Of a DNA stretch of 64,000 nt, positions 35,777 to 44,738 are shown piece by piece. The DNA comes from Erythrobacter sp. UBA1916. Its GTDB lineage: Bacteria > Pseudomonadota > Alphaproteobacteria > Sphingomonadales > Sphingomonadaceae. The DNA lies in contig DDFY01000003.1 in the NCBI GenBank assembly GCA_002337385.1, positions 108,141 to 172,140 on the forward strand. The letters are read 5' to 3'. Both the position numbers and the translations under genes were made by a program. The notes beneath the pieces were generated by a model. It ran no database searches. It saw only the letters and a list, made by a program, of their open reading frames with translations, and was not told the origin of the DNA. Positions within the stretch are counted from its first letter, which is position 1. Each line of letters starts with the position of its first letter.

Positions 35777-37934
35777 AGCCATGGTCACCCTGCCCTTGCG
35801 CCACCGTGGTGAGATTGAGCGGGTCAAGCTGGATCGCCAGCCCACCACTCGCTTCGAGCATCCGCCGATCGGCCTTGAGCCAGCGCGGCTGGCATGAGCG
35901 CGGCAGCCAGCGGTCGGCAACGACAATGTCGGCTCGCATACAGGCCGCGGCGAGCGCCCGCTCCTCCACGATAAGGTCGCTTCGGGCGAGCAACAGGTGC
36001 CAGGCGCGGCCGCCCCGCTCGAGCGTGACCGAACAGAACTCGCGGCTGCATCGCGCTCCGGGCCAGTCCGCCATTGCCACCGGCTCGGCTTCGACCCCGG
36101 CAAGCTGCATGAGGTTGTCGCGGGTGTAGGCGCTGTCGGTGTCGCGCAGCATCACGAGGCGCCGGTCGGCAGTGGTGATCCCAACGTGTCGCCCGTCGCT
36201 TGAGACGAGCACATCGGGCACCGGGGTGGTCAGCATCAGACCCATGGCGAGCGCGACCGGTGCAAGGCCCCAGGCGCGCGCCCGGCCCTGCCACAGCGCG
36301 AGCCACAGTCCGCCCGCTACGAACAGCGCCATGGTCATGGTGCCGGGATGCGGGAACAGCTTCACCGCTCCCGGCTGGGCGGCGGTGAAGTGAGCAATGG
36401 CGAGCATCAGGTCAAGCGACTGGCCCGCCAGCCACCAGACCGGAGCGCCCGCGCCGATCAGGTCGAAAACCAACGCGAGCGCAATCAGCGGCATGGAGAC
36501 GAAGGTGACCAGCGGAATGGCGATGACATTCGCAAGCGCGCCGTAAACCCCGGCGCGGTGGAAGTGGAACAGCACGATCGGCATCAGCGCCAGCTCGATG
36601 ACGAAGCCGGTGATGAGCAGCATCGCCGTCTGCCGCGCCAGACGCGCGAGGCGCGGTTCCTCACGCGGGGCGAGGAAGGCCTTGCTCCAGGCGCAGTTGT
36701 GCAGCGCGACGATGGCGATCACAGCGGCAAAGCTCATCTGGAAGCTCGGCCCGACGATGGACTCGGGCCAAAGCAGCAGCACGATCATCGCAGCCACCGC
36801 CACCATCCGCAGCGACAGCGGTGCACGGCCCAACGCCAGCGCGCCAAGCACCAGCAGCGCGGCAACGCAGCTGCGCACGGTGGGCACCTGCGCGCCGGTC
36901 AGGAGCGTGTATCCGATCCCCGCCAGCGCAGCGAGCGCCGCTGCCGCGACCGGCAGCCGCATCCGCAAGGTCAACCAGGGCCACAGTGCCAACAGGCGAA
37001 TGGCCAGCAGGTAGGTGCCCGCGATCACCGCGCTCACATGCAGCCCGCTGATCGAGAGCAGGTGCGTGAGCCCCGCATCGCGCATCGCGACCTCGTCGGC
37101 CGTGCCGATCGCGCCGCGGTCACCGCTGGCAAAGGCAGCCGCGATCGTGCCCGAGGCGCCGCCCAGCTGACTACGCACATGCGCCGACAGCCGCCGCTGG
37201 ACGCTCGCCAACCAGCCCTCCTCGCCGCTGGCCGGTTCGACCAGCGCGATGTCGCCCTGCACACTGCCGGTCGCCGCGTAGCCAGTGAACCAGGCGCTGC
37301 GCGCAAAGTCGTAGCCACCGGGCAGCATGGGCGACGCCGGAGGCATCAGCCGCGCCCCAAACGCGATCAGCGCGCCCTCGCGATAGGCCGGATCATCGGA
37401 ACTGAGCGGAACGTTGATGCGCACCTTGGCAGGCTCGCCGGTATCGGGATGGCGGATGGCGAGTACCAGCCGCACGCGCTCCTCCGCCGGCTGCTCAATC
37501 CGTTCGAGCACCCTGCCCTCGAACTTGGCCGACAGCGGTCGCTCGAACGCCGGCGTGCCGACCAAAGCCGAGCGCGCCCAGCCTGTTGCCACCCCGGCTG
37601 CAACCAGGAAGCCGATCGCGACAACGGCGAGCGTCAACCGTGCCCGGTCCTCGCGCCCACGCCAAAGTGCCAGCGCGCCCAGCGCTGCCATGGCTCCGGC
37701 AGCCATCGTCCCGATCCAGGCCGCAGGGCCCGGCAACACGAACCACCCGGCAACGCCCGCGGCAAAGGCCACCGCCAGCCACGGCCCCCGATCGAACCCG
37801 GCATTGGCAAGGAACGCCTCTGCGCCGTCGGGAAGGCTGGACAAAGAGACACGGCTCAGCCAATGCGGCTGCTGCGTCGCAGCATTGGCCGGATCATCCC
37901 CCAGCGGGACTTGCGGAGGCAAGTGCGTGGCCAT
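35751..37934 (-). CDS. ComEC/Rec2-family DNA uptake protein
   Basis: 727 residues from the ATG at 37934, 29 bp from the divergent gltX start. An N-terminal DUF4131-like region with membrane helices and a soluble OB-type segment leads to the Competence domain: [20 protein letters not shown] and [18 protein letters not shown], then [16 protein letters not shown]. The C-terminal 180 residues line up with the metallo-beta-lactamase-like part but I see no HxHxDH metal motif, and the end is abridged ([18 protein letters not shown]). ComEC passes single-stranded DNA across the inner membrane. Whether this cell is competent cannot be told. Confidence 0.9.
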   Translation of the reverse strand: MATHLPPQVPLGDDPANAATQQPHWLSRVSLSSLPDGAEAFLANAGFDRGPWLAVAFAAGVAGWFVLPGPAAWIGTMAAGAMAALGALALWRGREDRARLTLAVVAIGFLVAAGVATGWARSALVGTPAFERPLSAKFEGRVLERIEQPAEERVRLVLAIRHPDTGEPAKVRINVPLSSDDPAYREGALIAFGARLMPPASPMLPGGYDFARSAWFTGYAATGSVQGDIALVEPASGEEGWLASVQRRLSAHVRSQLGGASGTIAAAFASGDRGAIGTADEVAMRDAGLTHLLSISGLHVSAVIAGTYLLAIRLLALWPWLTLRMRLPVAAAALAALAGIGYTLLTGAQVPTVRSCVAALLVLGALALGRAPLSLRMVAVAAMIVLLLWPESIVGPSFQMSFAAVIAIVALHNCAWSKAFLAPREEPRLARLARQTAMLLITGFVIELALMPIVLFHFHRAGVYGALANVIAIPLVTFVSMPLIALALVFDLIGAGAPVWWLAGQSLDLMLAIAHFTAAQPGAVKLFPHPGTMTMALFVAGGLWLALWQGRARAWGLAPVALAMGLMLTTPVPDVLVSSDGRHVGITTADRRLVMLRDTDSAYTRDNLMQLAGVEAEPVAMADWPGARCSREFCSVTLERGGRAWHLLLARSDLIVEERALAAACMRADIVVADRWLPRSCQPRWLKADRRMLEASGGLAIQLDPLNLTTVAQGQGDHGWWRGRVGD

Positions 37935-37963
37935 CAATGAGATTAGGACAGGATTACGTGAAT

Positions 37964-39409
37964 ATGGCAAGCGCAGGCAGCACGACAGATCGCCCAGTCG
38001 TCACCCGCTTCGCGCCCAGCCCGACCGGCTTTCTCCACATCGGCAATGCTCGCACCGGGTTGTTCTCGTGGCTTTACGCCCGCCATTGCGGCGGCAAGGC
38101 CCTGCTGAGGATCGAGGATACCGACAAGCAGCGCAGCACCAAAGAGGCTATCGACGTCATCTTCGACGGGCTGAACTGGCTCGGGCTCGAGTTCGACGGT
38201 GAGCCGGTGTTCCAGTCCGAACGTGCGCCGCGTCACGCCGAGGTCGCGATGAAGCTGCTCGAGGCAGGCAAGGCCTACAAGTGCTTCGCCACGCCCGAGG
38301 AACTGGCCGAGATGCGCGAGCAGCAGAGGGCCAACAAGCAGCCGATGCGCTATGACGGCCGCTGGCGTGACCGCGATCCGTCCGAGGCGCCGGAAGGCGC
38401 TCCCTTTGTCATCCGCCTGAAGGCTCCGACCCGTGACGATACGGTGATCGAGGATAGCGTGCAGGGGCGCGTCAAGGTCGCCAACAAGGAGATCGACGAC
38501 TTCATCCTGCTGCGCGCCGATGGCACGCCCACCTATATGCTGGCCGTGGTCGTCGACGATGTCGACATGGGCGTCACCCACATCATCCGCGGCGACGATC
38601 ACCTCAACAACGCTTTCCGCCAGATCCAGCTGATCCGGGCGATGAACGGCAACGACGGGGGCCAGGTCATCGAGGATGGCTGGGATGAGCCGGTCTATGC
38701 CCATATCCCGCTGATCCATGGCAGCGACGGCGCCAAGCTGTCGAAGCGCCACGGCGCGCTCGGCGTCGATGCCTATCGCGACCAGATGGGAATCCTGCCC
38801 GAAACGCTGTTCAACTACCTGCTGCGGCTCGGCTGGGGCCACGGCGACAAGGAAGAGTTCACCCGCGAGGAAGCCATTGCGCTGTTCGATCTGTCTGGCG
38901 TGAACAAGGGGCCGAGCCGGTTCGATCTGAAGAAGCTGGCCAATATGAACGGCAACTTCATCCGCGAAGCCGACGATGCCCGCCTTGCCCGGCTGGTGGC
39001 AGAGCGGATCGGGCCTGAGGCCGACGAAGCATTGCTGACCGAGGCCATGCCCGTGCTCAAAACCCGCGCCCGCGATCTCAACGAACTGGCCGACGGCGCA
39101 CGCTTTCTGTTCGCCCAGCGCCCGCTCGAACTGACCGAAAAAGCGACAACACTTCTCGATGACGAGGCTCGCTCACGATTGGCGACGATTTCTGAGCGTT
39201 TGAAGGCCGAGAAGGACTGGACAACCGAGGCGCTGGAGGCCAATCTCAAGGCCTACGCAGAAGACTTGGGGCTCGGCCTTGGCAAGCTCGCGCAACCTTT
39301 GCGCGCTGCATTGACAGGGCAAACGACATCGCCCGGAATTTTCGATGTGCTGGTCCTGCTCGGCAGGGACGAAAGCCTCGCGCGGATTGACGCGCAGGCT
39401 CAGTCCTGA
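37964..39409 (+). CDS. gltX: Glutamyl-tRNA synthetase
   Basis: 481 residues from the ATG at 37964, with AGGA 10 bases upstream (a GTG two codons earlier is possible). Class I signature [17 protein letters not shown] (HIGH as HIGN) and the KMSKS-type [14 protein letters not shown], with [20 protein letters not shown] between. It charges tRNA-Glu. Genomes of this group often carry two gltX copies; only this one is visible. gltA follows after 37 bp. Confidence 0.97.
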   Translation: MASAGSTTDRPVVTRFAPSPTGFLHIGNARTGLFSWLYARHCGGKALLRIEDTDKQRSTKEAIDVIFDGLNWLGLEFDGEPVFQSERAPRHAEVAMKLLEAGKAYKCFATPEELAEMREQQRANKQPMRYDGRWRDRDPSEAPEGAPFVIRLKAPTRDDTVIEDSVQGRVKVANKEIDDFILLRADGTPTYMLAVVVDDVDMGVTHIIRGDDHLNNAFRQIQLIRAMNGNDGGQVIEDGWDEPVYAHIPLIHGSDGAKLSKRHGALGVDAYRDQMGILPETLFNYLLRLGWGHGDKEEFTREEAIALFDLSGVNKGPSRFDLKKLANMNGNFIREADDARLARLVAERIGPEADEALLTEAMPVLKTRARDLNELADGARFLFAQRPLELTEKATTLLDDEARSRLATISERLKAEKDWTTEALEANLKAYAEDLGLGLGKLAQPLRAALTGQTTSPGIFDVLVLLGRDESLARIDAQAQS

Positions 39410-39446
39410 CGGCAGGAACACATCATTTAACACAGGAGAACAGGCT

Positions 39447-40733
39447 TTGGCTGACAAGCAGGCGAAACTCGAAATCGGTGGCAATTCGCTCGAATTTCCG
39501 GTGTTGCAGGGAAGCTGTGGACCCGACGTCGTCGATATCCGCAAGCTCTATGGCACCAGCGGCGCCTTCACCTACGATCCTGGCTTCACTTCGACCGCCA
39601 GCTGCGAAAGTGCGCTGACCTTCATCGATGGTGAAGAAGGCGTGCTGCTGCACCGCGGCTATCCGATTGGCCAGCTGGCCGAGCATTCGAGCTTCATGGA
39701 AGTCTCCTACCTGATGCTCAACGGCGAGCTGCCGAGCAAGGGCGAGCTGGACACCTTCGAAAACACCATCACCCGTCACACCATGCTGCACGAGCAGCTG
39801 ATGACCTTCTATCGCGGCTTCCGCCGCGATGCGCACCCCATGGCCATCATGTGCGGCGTGGTCGGTGCGCTGTCGGCGTTCTACCATGACAGCACCGACA
39901 TCGCCGATCCGGTGCAGCGCCGCATCGCCAGCCACCGCCTGATCGCCAAGATGCCGACCATTGCGGCCATGGCCTTCAAGTATGCCGTGGGTCAGCCGTT
40001 CCTCTATCCCGATAACTCGCTGAGCTACACCGGCAACTTCCTCAAGATGACTTTCGGCGTTCCAGCCGAGGAATACGAGGTGGTCCCGGCGGTCGAGAAG
40101 GCAATGGACCGGATCTTCATCCTCCATGCCGACCACGAGCAGAACGCGTCGACCAGCACCGTACGTCTTGCCGGTTCGTCGGGTGCGAACCCGTTTGCCT
40201 GTATCGCGGCTGGCATCGCCTGCCTGTGGGGCCCGGCACACGGCGGCGCCAACGAGGCCGCGCTCAACATGCTGCAGGAAATCGGCACGCCCGATCGCAT
40301 CCCGCACTATATCGAGCGCGCCAAGGACAAGAACGATCCGTTCCGCCTGATGGGCTTCGGCCACCGCGTCTACAAGAACTACGACCCCCGCGCGACTGTC
40401 ATGCAGAAGACCGTGCGCGAGGTGTTCGATGCGCTCAAGGTCACCGATCCGGTGTTCGAAACCGCGCTGCGACTGGAAGAACTGGCGCTGTCGGACGACT
40501 ACTTCGCCGAGAAGAAGCTGTTCCCGAACGTGGACTTCTACTCGGGCATCATCCTGTCGGCGATCGGCTTCCCGACCACCATGTTCACCGCGCTCTTCGC
40601 TCTGGCCCGCACCGTTGGCTGGGTGGCGCAGTGGAACGAGATGATCTCCGATCCCGGCCAGAAGATCGGTCGTCCGCGTCAGCTCTACACCGGGCCGACG
40701 CAGCGCGACTACGTGCCGGTCGACAAGCGTTGA
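39447..40733 (+). CDS. gltA: Citrate synthase
   Basis: 428 residues from a TTG at 39447 with AGGAG 8 bases upstream, the length of type II citrate synthases; there is no suitable [23 protein letters not shown] starts a small beta domain, and catalytic residues are in [36 protein letters not shown] and [15 protein letters not shown]. It condenses acetyl-CoA with oxaloacetate. With pdhAB it joins pyruvate to the TCA cycle. Convergent with the kinase-like gene at 40761. Confidence 0.97.
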   Translation: MADKQAKLEIGGNSLEFPVLQGSCGPDVVDIRKLYGTSGAFTYDPGFTSTASCESALTFIDGEEGVLLHRGYPIGQLAEHSSFMEVSYLMLNGELPSKGELDTFENTITRHTMLHEQLMTFYRGFRRDAHPMAIMCGVVGALSAFYHDSTDIADPVQRRIASHRLIAKMPTIAAMAFKYAVGQPFLYPDNSLSYTGNFLKMTFGVPAEEYEVVPAVEKAMDRIFILHADHEQNASTSTVRLAGSSGANPFACIAAGIACLWGPAHGGANEAALNMLQEIGTPDRIPHYIERAKDKNDPFRLMGFGHRVYKNYDPRATVMQKTVREVFDALKVTDPVFETALRLEELALSDDYFAEKKLFPNVDFYSGIILSAIGFPTTMFTALFALARTVGWVAQWNEMISDPGQKIGRPRQLYTGPTQRDYVPVDKR

Positions 40734-40760
40734 CCGGCCGGCGCCTGAGCGCCAGCTAAA

Positions 40761-42131
40761 TCAGGAATTGGCGGCCTTATCGGCCGGTAACGAAAGCGTG
40801 AAGCGGGCACCCTGCCCCTTCGCGCTTTCGACTGTCAGGGCCCCGCCCATTGCCTCGGCCAGACGGCGCGAGATGTAGAGCCCCAGGCCCGAGCCGCCAT
40901 CGCCGCTGCGGCCGAGCCGCTCGAACTTGGTGAACACGCGTTCGCTTTCCTCCGCGCTCAGACCCTCGCCCTGATCGGCCACGGTGATGCTGGCGATGTC
41001 GCCTTCACTCTCCACGCGGAGCCAGATCGACGATCCTTCGGGAGCGTAACGGATCGCATTACCGAGCAGATTCAGCAGGATCTGCAGCACCCGGCGAAAC
41101 TCACCAATGGCGGGAGCGCTCTCACCGATCTTCGGCGCATCGACCGCAATTCCGCGCTCACGTGCGCGCACTCCGAGGATACCGGCGGCCCGGCGGGCAA
41201 CGTCGGCAAGGTCAATCTCGTCAGGTGCCGGGGCGAAGCTGTCGTCCTCGATCATCTCGAGCGTGGTCAGGTCTTCGATCAGGGCCAGCAAGTGTTCACC
41301 CGCCGCCGTGATGTCAGCTGCATAGCCGGTATATTCGTCAGCCAGAGGGCCCGACAGCTGCGAGCGGATCGTTTCGGCATTGGCGATGATACGCGAGACA
41401 GGCTGGCGCAGCACCGGCGCGATCTTGCGGTCGATCCCGCTTTGGCGCAGCGCGGGCGCAGGCACAGCCTTCGCAGCTTCCGGGGTGGTGGGCGCATCGG
41501 ACACCAGCTGCAACTCGAAGCCGCCGCTGCCCGGTTCGCCGCTGCCTAGCGGGATCAGGTGCGCCGTCCACAGCTGGGGCAGTCCCGCTATTCGCAGCCT
41601 TGCCCCGTCGAGCAGCCGCCAGTGCAGCGGTTGCTGGTGGACGTTGCCCTCCAGCGTGACGAAATCGGTCCAGGGCTGCCCTGCCCCGGCCATCATGGCC
41701 TGCGCCAATCCGTCCAGTTCCGCGCTGTGATTGTCGATGGCGAGCACTTCCTGTCGCGGGCCGAGCCGGGCGCTGAACGCCGCCATGTGGCGCGCCATGG
41801 CGATCCGGTGCTCATCACCGTTGACGCTTGCCGGAGGCGGACCTTCGCTGCGCCAGTTGGAAATGACTAGCCGGCACCCCTCGCCTTCGGGCTCCACTTC
41901 CACCCACATGCTGAAGACTTCGCGGTCGTCCGCCATGCGCAGGCGTCGCGCCAGTTTGAGGCCATATTCGCGCGTCATGCGGACCACTTCGAGCAGCGCG
42001 GGAGCCACTATCTCACCGGGCAATTCACCGCCGCAACGCGCGTGCAGGCCCGCAAGCGGCTCCTCGGCCGCGATCAGTCGGTCCGCGCCGTCAGTTTGCG
42101 CGCGGGTCCGCAAGGTGGTGGTTCCGGGCAT
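40761..42131 (-). CDS. Histidine-kinase-like protein without the phospho-accepting His
   Basis: 456 residues from the ATG at 42131, 4 bp after the preceding gene. The N-terminal 220 residues are a PAS-like sensor region without membrane helices. The HisKA region (about 232-290) has IAPVLRQPVSRIIANAETIR where the usual SHELRTPL stands, so Pro239 occupies the phospho-acceptor His position. The ATPase domain is complete: N354/N358 in LLNLLGNAIRYAP, G1 box DQGEG (386-390), FTKFERLG and G2 GSGLGL (413-418). It probably binds ATP but may not autophosphorylate in the usual way. It lies last in the minus-strand run 44669-40761. Confidence 0.85.
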   Translation of the reverse strand: MPGTTTLRTRAQTDGADRLIAAEEPLAGLHARCGGELPGEIVAPALLEVVRMTREYGLKLARRLRMADDREVFSMWVEVEPEGEGCRLVISNWRSEGPPPASVNGDEHRIAMARHMAAFSARLGPRQEVLAIDNHSAELDGLAQAMMAGAGQPWTDFVTLEGNVHQQPLHWRLLDGARLRIAGLPQLWTAHLIPLGSGEPGSGGFELQLVSDAPTTPEAAKAVPAPALRQSGIDRKIAPVLRQPVSRIIANAETIRSQLSGPLADEYTGYAADITAAGEHLLALIEDLTTLEMIEDDSFAPAPDEIDLADVARRAAGILGVRARERGIAVDAPKIGESAPAIGEFRRVLQILLNLLGNAIRYAPEGSSIWLRVESEGDIASITVADQGEGLSAEESERVFTKFERLGRSGDGGSGLGLYISRRLAEAMGGALTVESAKGQGARFTLSLPADKAANS

Positions 42132-42135
42132 CGCC

Positions 42136-43095
42136 TCAATACTCGCCTGTGGCCTGTCCCGAAGCAAGCAAAGCAGCGGCGCGCTCCGCGCTGAGGCCGT
42201 CAAAGCCCGGTGGCAAGGTGATCTCGGGATGCAACAGCAGGAACTGCGCTTCCAGCGCGCCTTGGGATAGCCCTGCCGCGCGCAACGAGAGGGCTAGCCG
42301 GGCGAGTTGGTTTTCTCCCAGCGCATGGATCGCAAGGTCGCGGCTCTGGTTCGAGGCATTCGCCAGTGCGCTGGCAAACAGCGCCAGGCCCGAATGGTCG
42401 ATGGCGAGCGCCCGGTCGGCTTTCTGACCGAGCGCCAGCAGCAGCCGTGCCATCTGGCCAGCCCGGCTCTTCGCTTCGTCGAAACCTTGCCGGAGGCGCG
42501 CTTCGGCCTGCTCGGCAGCCGCTTCGGGCAGATCGTCGCAAGACCGCATGGCCAGCAGCAAGCGATGGAACAGGTCGCCCGGCAATTCGTCCAGAGCAAG
42601 CTCCATGCGCCGTTGCTGCTGCACGAACCGCGCCTGCGACGCGAGGACGTGCATGGCAGCGCCGGCAACCTCGGCATCGCTCGATGCGGCGAGCTCCTGC
42701 AGGAACGGGGTCAGCACCGGATCGAGCCCACATCGATGGTGCAGCTTGTCCGCCCATTGCGTTTCGAGCGCGAGAGCATGGGCGTGCACCAGAAAGCCGC
42801 TGTCCGACAGGATGGTTTCGGTCAGCTGCTCCCGATGACTTGCCAGCAGGGCATCGCGATCAAGGGTATCGTCGGCTTCGGCCAATGCATCGAACAGCTG
42901 CCGCGCCGCATGGGTCGCCATGCCGCGAACACGCGCGATGATCTCGTCGCTGAACTGCAGCTGGTCGCCACTGGTCAGCAGATGCGTCAGCACGGGCTGT
43001 GCGGACGCCAGCAAGGCGTCACCGCGCGACAGCTCGAAACGCATCACGTCCTCGACCTGTTCAATCGACGGCATGCCGGGGGAATCTCCGCTCAT
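42136..43095 (-). CDS. DUF2336-like alpha-helical protein
   Basis: 319 residues, nearly all helical, with no membrane segments. Leu/Ala-rich repeats of 30-40 residues such as RDALLASHREQLTETILSDS and MELALDELPGDLFHRLLLAM give a HEAT-like impression, and the overall pattern suggests the alphaproteobacterial DUF2336 family, though this is from memory and not certain. It precedes the kinase-like gene by 4 bp and follows the 389-residue membrane protein by 24 bp. Function unknown. Confidence 0.6.
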   Translation of the reverse strand: MSGDSPGMPSIEQVEDVMRFELSRGDALLASAQPVLTHLLTSGDQLQFSDEIIARVRGMATHAARQLFDALAEADDTLDRDALLASHREQLTETILSDSGFLVHAHALALETQWADKLHHRCGLDPVLTPFLQELAASSDAEVAGAAMHVLASQARFVQQQRRMELALDELPGDLFHRLLLAMRSCDDLPEAAAEQAEARLRQGFDEAKSRAGQMARLLLALGQKADRALAIDHSGLALFASALANASNQSRDLAIHALGENQLARLALSLRAAGLSQGALEAQFLLLHPEITLPPGFDGLSAERAAALLASGQATGEY

Positions 43096-43119
43096 TTCAC
43101 CGGCCTTAGGGTACTTTGG

Positions 43120-44289
43120 TTAAGTCTGCGTTATGCGCGTTTTACGCAATCGGGAAAGCAGCAAGGCCGCCATCAAGAGCGCGGCCAGCAGCATGGTGGC
43201 CTCTTCCGCCGGAAACAGCATATTCGCAGCAAGGGCCAAGGCAGCCACGATCCCGCGATCGCGCGCCAGCGCCAGCCCTTTCGGAACCTCTGCGCGGTCA
43301 AGCAGCAACAGCGCTGCTCCCGTCATCAGAGGGGCGAAGGCCATGCGATACCACGGCCCCTCGATGGGAAGCGCCAGCGCGGCCACCAGTGTGATGTCGA
43401 CCAGCCAGCCAAGCCAGGGCCAATTGCGCGGCGGGGCTGAGGGTGTGGCGCTGACTTGCCCCAACTGACGCGCAAACTCGGGCAGCAATACCGCGACAAG
43501 GATCGCACCGAAGCCGAGCGCGACATGGCCAAGGTAAACCGCCGCCAGCGCCCCGATCAGGACCACCAGCATCGCCGCGGCAATCCCGAAGCAGGCGGAC
43601 GAGCGGCTGGCAAGCCGCGCAGCAAAGGGCCGGAGCAGTAGATGGGCGAGCCAGGCCGTGGGACGCAGCAGACTGGGCCGTTCGAGCATATGGTCAAGCC
43701 AGAGCTGCTCAACCCGCCCCGCGTCCTCGTCGCTCGCCACCAGCTGCCACTCGCCGCTGCCGAGCGTGCCCGCATCGAGCCGTTGTTGGCAGGCCCCTTG
43801 CTGCAACGCGATCCGCAAAAGAGCCGAGGCCGGGGCAAAGTCTTCACCCAAGGCCGACAGGCGGCGCAGCGCCGCACCGTCGATCATCAAGGCGCCGCCC
43901 CAGGCTCGATCGATATCGATCCGCTCGAAGCCTGCCCGCGTACCGGGACCGGCATCGAGAATGACCACGCAGTTGCCTTCGACCAGCGCCGCTGTCGCTT
44001 CATGGCAGAACGGCAGGAGGCCTTCCTGCATCACCAGCAGGCTGTCACCGGGTTTGACCACGCCGGAAAGCGCATCCGCGCTCCCCAGCAATTGCACCCG
44101 CATTCCGGCGTCTTCGGCAACATGGCGCAGTTCATTGGCCTCGCCGGTCACGCCGCGCGCGAGCAGCAGCAGCACATCACACTCGCAGTGGCGTGCGAAA
44201 TCGAGCTGGCGCAGGGCAAGGCTGCGCCCCAGCACCGATGGTGCGGGCGCAGCGCCGACGGGTTGCAGAATAATGAGAGCGGCGCGCAT
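43120..44289 (-). CDS. Membrane protein with N-terminal nucleotidyltransferase-like region, unknown function
   Basis: 389 residues. The first about 215 are soluble; LALRQLDFARHCECDVLLLL followed by a DSLLVMQEGLLPF and NCVVILDAGPGTRAGFERID pattern suggest a Rossmann-like sugar nucleotidyltransferase fold, but no clear GxGxR-type loop is visible. Residues about 225-385 contain five or six membrane helices and end in basic residues. A similar layout occurs in other sphingomonads. It sits between the Hpt-like and DUF2336-like genes, all in one direction. Confidence 0.6.
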   Translation of the reverse strand: MRAALIILQPVGAAPAPSVLGRSLALRQLDFARHCECDVLLLLARGVTGEANELRHVAEDAGMRVQLLGSADALSGVVKPGDSLLVMQEGLLPFCHEATAALVEGNCVVILDAGPGTRAGFERIDIDRAWGGALMIDGAALRRLSALGEDFAPASALLRIALQQGACQQRLDAGTLGSGEWQLVASDEDAGRVEQLWLDHMLERPSLLRPTAWLAHLLLRPFAARLASRSSACFGIAAAMLVVLIGALAAVYLGHVALGFGAILVAVLLPEFARQLGQVSATPSAPPRNWPWLGWLVDITLVAALALPIEGPWYRMAFAPLMTGAALLLLDRAEVPKGLALARDRGIVAALALAANMLFPAEEATMLLAALLMAALLLSRLRKTRITQT

Positions 44290-44363
44290 TCAACAGGGCC
44301 TGGAGCGATTCATAGGCGCCTAGCTAGGCGCTTGCTCCGGCGCTGCCAAGCACCCCCGAATGC

Positions 44364-44669
44364 TTAGATCTTCGCTGTGAGCCGGACCGAGTAATCCATG
44401 AGATGACGAACGGCTACCGGGTCCCCCGGTGCACTGTCGAGCGCCCGCTCGGCAAGAGCAACCAGCTCCCCGTCATGAAAGCTGGCACCAAGGTCCTTCA
44501 GCCGCATCGCCGCGACTTCCCAGTTGCCGTCGCAGCGGGCACGGCCAAGCAGGTCAATCTGCGTCTGCACGCTCTCGACAAAGCCTGCAATGAGCTGCGC
44601 GTGCAACTCTGCATCCTCTCCCGAGGCTGCGGCAATCGCCGCTTCGAAGCTACCTGATTCGTAAGCCAT
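44364..44669 (-). CDS. Hpt-like helical protein lacking the phospho-accepting His
   Basis: 101 residues, four predicted helices, the size of an Hpt phosphotransfer domain. LIAGFVESVQTQIDLLGRAR and NWEVAAMRLKDLGASFHDGE follow the Hpt pattern (AAHTLKGSA...), with Met55 in the place of the phosphorylated His. A His occurs ten residues later (H65) but not at the helix position used in Hpt proteins. It is first in a minus-strand run that ends with the kinase-like gene and is divergent (69 bp) from the coiled-coil gene. Confidence 0.7.
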   Translation of the reverse strand: MAYESGSFEAAIAAASGEDAELHAQLIAGFVESVQTQIDLLGRARCDGNWEVAAMRLKDLGASFHDGELVALAERALDSAPGDPVAVRHLMDYSVRLTAKI

Positions 44670-44738
44670 GATGGTGAATATGGGGATCAGATGTTAAGTC
44701 GGGGTTTCTCCAAGGGTCGGGTGTGATAAATCAAGCCA

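Noticed and set aside
36348..37940. 530-codon plus-strand frame opposite comEC
   Set aside because: Gln/Arg/His-rich low-complexity shadow of comEC.
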